A stretch of DNA of 9,800 bases, from assembly GCA_015520535.1 (NCBI GenBank), contig WAPZ01000177.1, forward strand, positions 1-9,800, read 5' to 3'. The DNA is from Candidatus Heimdallarchaeota archaeon (lineage in GTDB: Archaea; Asgardarchaeota; Heimdallarchaeia; Hodarchaeales; S146-22). The position numbers were made by a program, and so were the translations under genes. The notes beneath the pieces were generated by a model. It did no database searches and was not told where the DNA came from. It saw only the letters and a list, made by a program, of their open reading frames with translations. Shown here one piece after another: positions 1-6,006 of the stretch; position 1 is the stretch's first letter; every line of letters begins with the position of its first letter.

Positions 1-86
1 CCTTAGAAGCCTTAATAGACGAAGGCTTCAAGTTTCTTACGGGATCTAACCCCAGCGCGGGGAAAGTTGTAGTAAAACTAGATTAA
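1..86 (+). CDS. C-terminal end of a probable medium-chain (zinc/quinone-type) dehydrogenase, partial
   Basis: Only the last 28 codons are in the window, in the frame starting at base 3, ending with TAA at 84-86. The peptide runs LEALIDEGFKFLTGSNPSAG and then KVVVKLD. An amphipathic helix, a short glycine-containing turn and a final GKVVV-type beta strand is how zinc-dependent alcohol dehydrogenases and NADPH:quinone reductases of the MDR superfamily usually end (family knowledge). No catalytic residue or Rossmann motif is visible, so the assignment rests on this tail alone. The next gene, an SCP2 lipid carrier on the same strand 51 nt downstream, fits a lipid or acyl-CoA setting, which mildly supports it. 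Other enzymes could end in a similar strand. Confidence 0.45.
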   Translation, partial: LEALIDEGFKFLTGSNPSAGKVVVKLD

Positions 87-126
87 ATGAGTCTATAGTT
101 AAAGAAAAAAGTAGTAAAGAAGAAAT

Positions 127-132
127 GGGTGA
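127..132 (+). promoter_or_regulatory. Shine-Dalgarno site GGGTGA for the SCP2 gene
   Basis: GGGTGA lies 5 nt before the ATG at 138 and contains the GGTGA core complementary to the 3' end of 16S rRNA. An in-frame GTG at 129 sits inside this motif and could not use it, so the site argues for initiation at 138. The same hexamer recurs at 1892-1897, at the junction of the aminotransferase and dikinase genes. Confidence 0.55.
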
Positions 133-137
133 AAAAA

Positions 138-563
138 ATGCTGTTGGGAAGCGACGAGTATTTGCAAGAATTCAAAAAAAGACTGAATGAAGACAAAGAA
201 TATGAAAAATTAGCAAAATCGGTAAATGACTCCTATACCCTTTATTTGAAGGAAGAACCTAAAAAAGGAATAACAGAGCCATTAATAGTCGGATTTACGG
301 TTGAAAATGGCAAAATAACAGATGTATGGCGGGGCGAAAGGAAAACTAATTTCATTCTTACGGCTCCGTATGGCGTGTATGTGGATATTCTCACTGGCAA
401 GCTTAACGTCAACCGTGCTTTCATTATGCGGAAACTCAAAGTCAAAGGATCTCTTCCAAGACTGCTAAAGACATCAAAGGCAACAGAACTCCTGGTCGAA
501 GTTCTTCGCACTATACCGACCGAATTTCATGGCGATTATTCTAAAAAATCTATTAAAGTTTAA
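138..563 (+). CDS. SCP2 sterol-carrier-like lipid-binding protein
   Basis: A 141-residue protein that matches, by eye, the single-domain SCP2 sterol-binding fold (COG3255-like): a helical N-terminus (residues 1-40), strands around IVGFTVENGKITDVWRGE (50-67), the YVDILTGKL segment (81-89), and the hallmark AFIMRKLKVKGSLPRLLK (94-111), followed by a C-terminal helix. Family members bind acyl-CoAs, fatty acids or other hydrophobic ligands in a cytosolic tunnel; no catalytic residues are expected and the natural ligand is unknown. The length is normal for a stand-alone SCP2 protein. I start it at ATG 138 because of the GGGTGA site at 127-132; an upstream in-frame GTG at 129 would add only three residues. 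It lies just after a probable MDR dehydrogenase, consistent with a lipid or acyl-CoA function. Confidence 0.85.
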   Translation: MLLGSDEYLQEFKKRLNEDKEYEKLAKSVNDSYTLYLKEEPKKGITEPLIVGFTVENGKITDVWRGERKTNFILTAPYGVYVDILTGKLNVNRAFIMRKLKVKGSLPRLLKTSKATELLVEVLRTIPTEFHGDYSKKSIKV

Positions 564-643
564 CGTGATCGTCCTCACATCAAAAACTTAAACAACAAAA
601 CCAAGTGTCCAAAAACACCTTATAGAGAATATAGTGAAATAAA
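564..643 (+). promoter_or_regulatory. Gap with TATA-like box ahead of the aminotransferase-dikinase pair
   Basis: The 80-nt gap carries TTATAGAGAATATAG at 620-634, an A/T-rich element at about the position of an archaeal TATA box, preceded by a purine-rich run (611-615). A box centred near 623 would place initiation about 26 nt later, near 649, so the transcript could be leaderless or nearly so, favouring the third in-frame ATG (653). Against that, AGTGA at 633-637 is a fair ribosome-binding site for ATG 644. A weak GTGT/ACAC hairpin (605-618) precedes the box. The promoter is inferred from sequence pattern only. Confidence 0.3.
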
Positions 644-1897
644 ATGATGCCAATGAGTGAAAGAAAGAAAAAGGCGATTGAAAATTACAAAAATCATGTG
701 GTCCGGGCACGAGTCCGAGAATATGAACGCTACGGTGTGGTATTTGTTCCCGGAAAACGAGAAGGAGTCTGGATTTGGGATGTTGACAATGAAATACGCC
801 TTTTAAATTGTCGAAGTTCCGGCGGAGTCTTCAATTTAGGACACTGTCCGCAAAAACCAACACAAGCACTCAAAAAAGCGTTAGAATATCTTGATATTGG
901 CGATCATATGCTTTTATCAGAATACCGTGCGAATTTAGCCAAAAGATTAGCTGATCTCACACCAAACGCTCTTGAATATGTAATGTTTGGTGCTTCAGGT
1001 GGTGAAATCATTGATTTTTCCTTGAAATTAGCACGCGGCTATACGAACCGCAAAGAAATTATTTCAATCAAAGGCGGTTATCATGGGCATACGGGGTTAG
1101 CATTAGCTGCGGGGTCGCCACGTTTCAACAAAAAATTTGGTGGCTCTCCACCAGAATTCAAAAAAGTTCCGTTTAATGATATTGAAGCTTTAGAAAAGAC
1201 AATCAGTGAAAAGACAGCAGCAGTCATAATGGAAACAATCCCCGTTCCGGGTGGTGTACTGATTCCGAAAGATGGTTATTTAAAGCAAGTGCGAAAGCTA
1301 TGCGACGAATATGGAACAGTAATGATTTTAGATGAAGTCCAAGCGGGACTCGGAAGAACGGGGAGACTATGGGCATTCGAAGAATGGAACGTGGTACCCG
1401 ATGTTTTAGTTCTTGGAAAAGGACTAAGTGGTGGTGTATATCCCATTACGGCGGCTATTTATACTGAAGAACTTCAAAGCATTTTTGATGATGATCCTTT
1501 TATCCACATGAGTTCTTTTGGCGGTGCCGAGTTGGGATGTGTAGCCTCCATGGCTATGTTGGATGAATTAGCGACGGAAGAGTTTTTAAGCCATGTACGT
1601 GAGATGGGTGCAATATTTAGTAAAGGCTTAGCAGAACTAAAGAATAAATATGACCACGCTATTGTAGACGTTCGTCAAAGAGGCTTACTTATTGGAATAG
1701 AATTCCCTACTGAAGAGATGGGACGAGGTATGACAGGTGCTTTAGCGATGAACGGTGTGTTAGCGAATCATTGTGGCAACAAAGAAGACACCTCAATTAT
1801 CATGCCACCATTAATTATCCAAGAAGATGAAGTCAAGTTCGTTCTTAATGCAATCGACAATGCGGTAAATTTTCTTACGACAAATCTTAATGGGTGA
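644..1897 (+). CDS. Class III PLP-dependent aminotransferase family protein
   Basis: This 417-residue protein has the full fold-type I class III aminotransferase pattern: a substrate-side N-terminus (GVWIWDVDNE, 41-50), the PLP-phosphate region GASGGE (116-121), YHGHT (146-150), the cofactor aspartate in ILDEVQAGLGRTG (228-240; D230, Q233), the Schiff-base lysine in LGKGLSGG (257-264; K259), and SFGGAELGC (291-299). Relatives convert acetylornithine, ornithine, putrescine, GABA or other omega-amines; some are phospholyases. The arginine that in alpha-amino-acid enzymes lies just before PPL appears, by eye, to be Ile385 in IIMPPL, so ordinary alpha-carboxylate recognition is doubtful. In-frame ATGs at 644, 647 and 653 are all possible starts; AGTGA at 633-637 favours 644. 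Its stop overlaps the dikinase start by 4 nt, so the two are probably translationally coupled. The substrate cannot be deduced. Confidence 0.9.
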   Translation: MMPMSERKKKAIENYKNHVVRARVREYERYGVVFVPGKREGVWIWDVDNEIRLLNCRSSGGVFNLGHCPQKPTQALKKALEYLDIGDHMLLSEYRANLAKRLADLTPNALEYVMFGASGGEIIDFSLKLARGYTNRKEIISIKGGYHGHTGLALAAGSPRFNKKFGGSPPEFKKVPFNDIEALEKTISEKTAAVIMETIPVPGGVLIPKDGYLKQVRKLCDEYGTVMILDEVQAGLGRTGRLWAFEEWNVVPDVLVLGKGLSGGVYPITAAIYTEELQSIFDDDPFIHMSSFGGAELGCVASMAMLDELATEEFLSHVREMGAIFSKGLAELKNKYDHAIVDVRQRGLLIGIEFPTEEMGRGMTGALAMNGVLANHCGNKEDTSIIMPPLIIQEDEVKFVLNAIDNAVNFLTTNLNG

Positions 1898-4545
1898 TTA
1901 TCGGATTGGAAGTGAGCAAAGAAATCATTCCATTGAAGGAGATTCCACAACATGAAAAAAATGCTGTTGGTGGTAAAGCCTATCACCTTGGAAAAATAGT
2001 CGGAACTAAAGTAAACGTTCCCGATGGCTTTGTTATTCCCACTGTCTTTTTCGAAGAACACCTCCAAAAAATAGATGAGCTAGAAAATGACAGTGAAATT
2101 CCCCAAAAAATCCTTCACACAGAACTTGAGGTCGAATTAAAAGAAAAAATCCTCCATTTTTATAAAACAATGGGAGAACCACTTGTAGCTGTCCGCTCCT
2201 CGGCAATTGCAGAAGATTTAGACAGTGCTTCCTTTGCTGGACAGTATGAAACGTATTTAGGCATCAAAGGAAAGGAAGCTCTTCTTAAAGCCATAAAAAA
2301 ATGCTGGATGTCAGCATTTGCTGCACGAGTCGAGCATTATAAACGAATTCAAGATATAAAAGAACATATTCCGAAAATGGCGGTTATTGTTCAACGCATG
2401 GTCAATGCTGATATCTCCGGTGTGATGTTTACTGTCAATCCCCTCACAGGCAGAGATGAAGAGATTTTAATTGAATCGTGCTGGGGGCTCGGTGAAGCCG
2501 TAGTTTCAGGTGAACTTAGTCCCGATCGTTTTGTGGTCAATGGATATCAGCAAAAAATACTGGAAAAGCACATTCAAAAGAAACCGTTCAAAATACACTT
2601 AAGTGACACGGGTAAAACCGAGAAAATAGAACTTTCCAGTGAAGAACAAGAACAACAAAGCCTTTCAGATCACAAACTGCTACAATTGGCACAATTGGGC
2701 TTACAAATCCAAGCACATTATGGCAAGCCGTTAGATATTGAATGGGCAATTGAAAAGGACACCATTTATATCTTACAAGTCCGACCAATTACTAAACTCA
2801 ATTTTGCGCCGGATTTCGGTCAATGGACCACCGCAAACCTACGTGAAGTATATCCACCTGAGGGAATCAAACCGTATTCACGCTATTTTTCGGGAGATCC
2901 TTTTAGATGGGAAATGAGTCAGGTACTGCGGGACATCAAGCTTATGAAGAAAAATGATCCCGAACCTGAATGGTACACCGAATTTTTTTCTCGCTCATAT
3001 TGGAACGTCGGTGCCATTAAAAAATTGGTATCTAGAATTCCCGGCTATAATGAACGAATTTTTGATGAAAATGCTGGCATCGAGCCATATTATGAAGGTG
3101 ATGGTCAAACAACGCCATGGACATTAGGAACCATAATACGAGCAATTCCCGTTTTACTAGCCTTAAACAAACAATTAAAAGAATATCCAAAAATCGCCGA
3201 GGCACATTTGAAAGAATTTCCCGAAAAAGAGACATATTTTGCAGAATTAGCGAAAAAGCTTACAGAGCTTCCGTTAGATGAATTTTATGAAAAATATCAA
3301 GAAATTGTCCATTATGCACTTTACACAAATCAAATAGCAATGCATGTCGGTTTTCTTGGCGCGTTGATTCACGACGACTTTGTCCCAAAAATAGAGAATA
3401 TCAATAAAAAACTTCCCGATGACCAAAAAATCGAAGTAGGAAAACTTTTAACCGGATTATCAGACATTAAAACGTCAGAAGCCCTTTTGAGCCTCTGGAA
3501 ATTAGCAACAGAAATTATGGCTAATGAACAAGCACGTTCGATTGTCATAAATACCGAGACAAAGGAAATCATCCAAAAGTTAAAAGATACAAAAGAAACA
3601 ACACCCTTTGCCAAAAAATTGGAAACCTATGTTTCAACGTATGCTTATATTACTGCGTACGATGAAGAACTCTCTCAACCACGCTGGGGAGATCAACCAT
3701 GGCTGGCATTAGAGCTGTTAAAACACTATGTGAGTGGTAATAACGCCAATACCATAACACCAGAGGAAAAACTCAAGCAACAAGAAAAAGAACGTGTTCA
3801 AGAGGAAGAAAAAGTCCGAAAATTATTGAAACGTGGTTTTTTTGGAAAACTCATCGGATGGTATCGCTGGAAAAGCTTCAAACATGAGTTACGGCAATTG
3901 CAATACTATGTCTATCTTCGTGAGGCGACTCGACTGCCCGTTTCTAAAATATTTTATCATTTACGGCATTTTTCCTTAGAACTAGCTCGACGATGGAAAG
4001 AAATGGGTTATATTGATGAAAACGATGATCTTTTCTATGTACAATATCACACAGTGCTAAAATTCATTAATAATGAAACAACACTTGAAGAACTACGAAA
4101 AGAACTTTCTTATCGAAAACTCAAATGGCACTGCTTTAAAAATTTTGACGCCCCACCAACGATCACCGGAAACGTCTCAATGACTACCAAAGTTCAAGAA
4201 ACCACCGCTGACAATACTACATTAAAAGGTGTCGGTTGTAGCGCGGGAATCGTTGAAGGAACAGTCAGAATAATTCTAAAACTAGAAGATGGTGAAGCAT
4301 TGCAAAAAGGAGAAATTTTAGTAACAAAATTCACCAACCCCGGCTGGACACCATTATTTGCATTGGCAAAAGGTATAATTTTGGAAGAAGGTGGCTTACT
4401 GAGCCATGGTGCTGTAGTCGCCAGAGAAGTCGGAATACCCGCAGTATTGCAGATCAGAAATGCCACAAAAATCTTAAAAAATGGAGATTATGTCAAACTT
4501 GATGGAACAAATGGCACTGTCCAATTGCTCAGCCATTCAAATTAA
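1894..4545 (+). CDS. PEP-synthase-like / rifampicin-phosphotransferase-like dikinase
   Basis: An 883-residue protein in three parts. Residues 1-300 are the PEP/pyruvate-kinase ATP-grasp domain: VGGKA (25-29, ATP lysine K28), VRSSAIAEDL (100-109, R101), GLGEAVVSGELSPD (198-211), DIEWA (281-285) and QVRPIT (295-300). Residues 305-775 are a mostly helical central domain with a highly charged helix near 624-648. Residues 779-880 are the swivel domain, with catalytic histidine H838 in GGLLSHGAVVAREVGIPAV. The PEP/pyruvate-binding TIM barrel of true PEP synthase is absent; order and length match rifampicin phosphotransferases (about 865 residues), which use ATP through a phosphohistidine and leave AMP and phosphate. 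The acceptor here is unknown; drug inactivation should not be assumed. The GTG start at 1894 overlaps the upstream stop but has no Shine-Dalgarno site of its own; TTG 1906, 8 nt after GGGTGA (1892-1897), is a realistic alternative, giving 879 residues. Confidence 0.88.
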   Translation: MIIGLEVSKEIIPLKEIPQHEKNAVGGKAYHLGKIVGTKVNVPDGFVIPTVFFEEHLQKIDELENDSEIPQKILHTELEVELKEKILHFYKTMGEPLVAVRSSAIAEDLDSASFAGQYETYLGIKGKEALLKAIKKCWMSAFAARVEHYKRIQDIKEHIPKMAVIVQRMVNADISGVMFTVNPLTGRDEEILIESCWGLGEAVVSGELSPDRFVVNGYQQKILEKHIQKKPFKIHLSDTGKTEKIELSSEEQEQQSLSDHKLLQLAQLGLQIQAHYGKPLDIEWAIEKDTIYILQVRPITKLNFAPDFGQWTTANLREVYPPEGIKPYSRYFSGDPFRWEMSQVLRDIKLMKKNDPEPEWYTEFFSRSYWNVGAIKKLVSRIPGYNERIFDENAGIEPYYEGDGQTTPWTLGTIIRAIPVLLALNKQLKEYPKIAEAHLKEFPEKETYFAELAKKLTELPLDEFYEKYQEIVHYALYTNQIAMHVGFLGALIHDDFVPKIENINKKLPDDQKIEVGKLLTGLSDIKTSEALLSLWKLATEIMANEQARSIVINTETKEIIQKLKDTKETTPFAKKLETYVSTYAYITAYDEELSQPRWGDQPWLALELLKHYVSGNNANTITPEEKLKQQEKERVQEEEKVRKLLKRGFFGKLIGWYRWKSFKHELRQLQYYVYLREATRLPVSKIFYHLRHFSLELARRWKEMGYIDENDDLFYVQYHTVLKFINNETTLEELRKELSYRKLKWHCFKNFDAPPTITGNVSMTTKVQETTADNTTLKGVGCSAGIVEGTVRIILKLEDGEALQKGEILVTKFTNPGWTPLFALAKGIILEEGGLLSHGAVVAREVGIPAVLQIRNATKILKNGDYVKLDGTNGTVQLLSHSN

Positions 4546-4659
4546 AATTCACGAAAAAATAATTTGCCGCTAAAAAAACGATGGTTGTATGATTCAATAG
4601 CCTAGTAAAAAACCAAATTTCTTTCATTCCCTTTTTTCTTCCTGCAAGAAAAAGCAGAA
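4546..4659. terminator. Convergent A/T-rich gap, probable bidirectional terminator
   Basis: The dikinase (+) and the 414-residue membrane protein gene (-) end facing each other across 114 nt. The plus strand is pyrimidine/T-rich at about 4617-4640 (CTTTCATTCCCTTTTTTCTT at 4621-4640). The minus strand reads T-runs at 4605-4610, 4573-4579 and 4555-4560. T-rich stretches without a strong stem are how many archaeal transcripts end. A weak CTGC/GCAG stem (4642-4657) is the only hairpin I find. No short gene is apparent here. Confidence 0.4.
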
Positions 4660-5904
4660 TTATCTACGAGACTTTCTCTTTCGTTGCAGCATTATGTAAA
4701 ACTCCTCAAAATTTCTATAGCCAAAATGTTGTAAAACAGCTACTGACTCTGTAATCCGTAATTTCTTTATGCGTTGATAAACATCTTTTTCCGGTAACAT
4801 TCGACCAAAATGGAACTGGTAGATTTGCTGATACAACGTCATTGCCGGCCAGTTCTCAACGCGTTCAGAACTCCCAAATGTTTTGAAATACCATTCACTT
4901 AACTCACAAACACCCCAAGAAAGAAAAATAAAAGGGATACTCCATAGTCCACTATATACAAGAGTCACAAAGCCTATAGCAAAACCAGTTTCGATAGATC
5001 CGGACGTTACGCCTATGAAAATGGTTCCATTTATAATAATACCGAATATCATTGCCGCCACCGTACCAAAATGACGATCAATAAATTTTGCAAAGCTAAG
5101 ATTATTATCTGTAGTGGAGTGATTTCTATAACCAGCACTGAGATTTAGTTGCCAAGTGATTGGCCACATCACGTTACTGGCGCCGTATGCGGCACTAACC
5201 ATTTCATTAATATTGTAAGCCCCCCCAAATATAATAAATACAACTACACCTGTAATAGAAAAAAAGACGATAATATTAAAGTAGAAACTGACTTCAGTGG
5301 GATAATGCATCCCACTGACGATGGCTTCGACTAAAAGGATAAGACTAACAGTGAGAATGATGTTTATAGAGACAAAGTACGAATGTAAAACATGAATAGT
5401 AGCTAAAGTAAAGCCGATTGCATGAAGTAGCCATGCAATGGTGGGATAAAAAAAAATTGCCCGTTTGTTTTCCACTAAGTAATGAAAGTCTTCCATCTCT
5501 TTGATGTTACCATCATACAACGCTATTAGGCTAGCAAGTGGCGATTTTGGATCAAAAGGAACCGAAGTAATGTGTTTTCGGACAAGCAAAAGGCTCACTA
5601 TAAGACAACAAACGATAAACAACCAAAATAAAAGCCAATAACTAAGTGGAAGTTTCAATTGAACGTTTTTTTCCGTGGGGTCATAATCTGATGTGAAAAT
5701 AATATACGTAAGATGAAGAAAGGTGGGAATGTTGTTTGTGGTATAAGCAAAATAAACAAATAATCCGAATACCAGGAGATAAGGAAACGTCATACTAATA
5801 ACGGCTCGTTTCCAAATTTTACTTTTCCACCATAGCCGAAATTTTTCTCTAAAATATTGATCCTCTAATGAAAGATTAGAGGTTTTTTCTCGATTTGTCA
5901 CCAT
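4660..5904 (-). CDS. Multi-pass membrane protein of unknown function
   Basis: I do not recognise this 414-residue protein. A basic, aromatic N-terminus (residues 20-33) precedes hydrophobic segments near 34-53, 88-108, 150-171, 178-197, 206-227, 281-300 and 306-330. The longest loop (about 228-280) carries two N-glycosylation sequons (NHS 261-263, NLS 268-270), suggesting it faces outward. The 84-residue C-terminal tail ends in the basic QRKRKSRR and would be expected inside the cell. With an inside N-terminus, seven segments put it outside, so one segment is probably miscounted (six or eight). No catalytic motif is visible. GTGAG (5914-5910) lies 5 nt before the ATG and supports the start. 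It lies about 100 nt downstream of the ABC operon on the same strand, so it may share its function, but the gap leaves room for its own promoter. A run of seven G on the coding strand (5220-5226) is intact in frame. Confidence 0.75.
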   Translation of the reverse strand: MVTNREKTSNLSLEDQYFREKFRLWWKSKIWKRAVISMTFPYLLVFGLFVYFAYTTNNIPTFLHLTYIIFTSDYDPTEKNVQLKLPLSYWLLFWLFIVCCLIVSLLLVRKHITSVPFDPKSPLASLIALYDGNIKEMEDFHYLVENKRAIFFYPTIAWLLHAIGFTLATIHVLHSYFVSINIILTVSLILLVEAIVSGMHYPTEVSFYFNIIVFFSITGVVVFIIFGGAYNINEMVSAAYGASNVMWPITWQLNLSAGYRNHSTTDNNLSFAKFIDRHFGTVAAMIFGIIINGTIFIGVTSGSIETGFAIGFVTLVYSGLWSIPFIFLSWGVCELSEWYFKTFGSSERVENWPAMTLYQQIYQFHFGRMLPEKDVYQRIKKLRITESVAVLQHFGYRNFEEFYIMLQRKRKSRR

Positions 5905-6006
5905 CCATTCTCACTTTAGCGAGTAATATAGTTTATTATACAACTATAGAGGCATTATTGTGATCTTAAAATACAAAATAACAAGCATTATTCTATTATA
6001 TGACAA
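5905..6006 (-). promoter_or_regulatory. A/T-rich gap upstream of the 414-residue membrane protein gene
   Basis: On the minus strand the gap holds several TATA-like stretches, the clearest being TATAATAAAC at 5940-5931, plus a T-rich patch (about 5985-5965) that could end the ABC operon transcript. GTGAG at 5914-5910 is a good ribosome-binding site. A TATA box at 5935 would put initiation very near this site, leaving little leader, so a box further upstream or readthrough from the operon is also possible. The promoter assignment is tentative. Confidence 0.3.

Noticed and set aside
125..190. Short frame from ATG 125 overlapping the SCP2 start
   Set aside because: It closes after about 21 codons and overlaps the ribosome-binding site; the SCP2 reading is clearly the real gene.
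1768..2067. Minus-strand frame across the aminotransferase-dikinase junction
   Set aside because: It lies opposite two strongly supported enzymes and its translation has no coherent domain.
1894..4545. Calling the dikinase a true PEP synthase (ppsA)
   Set aside because: The C-terminal PEP/pyruvate-binding TIM barrel is absent; the protein ends just after the histidine swivel domain.
1894..4545. Calling the dikinase a rifampicin resistance gene
   Set aside because: The domain layout matches, but the substrate domain is divergent and nothing in the context points to drug resistance.
4642..4657. CTGC/GCAG stem as an intrinsic terminator
   Set aside because: Only four base pairs with an eight-base loop; the T-rich tracts are better terminator evidence.
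5220..5226. Run of seven C (G on the coding strand) in the membrane protein gene, as a phase-variation tract
   Set aside because: The reading frame is intact through FGGAYN, and a single 7-nt tract is not enough evidence for switching.
4883..5334. Two small plus-strand open frames opposite the 414-residue membrane protein gene
   Set aside because: They are antisense shadows with no ribosome-binding site or recognisable protein features.
5449..5457. Nine-A run (T9 on the coding strand) as a programmed frameshift site
   Set aside because: It encodes the hydrophobic IFF stretch with no alternative frame extension or downstream structure worth noting.
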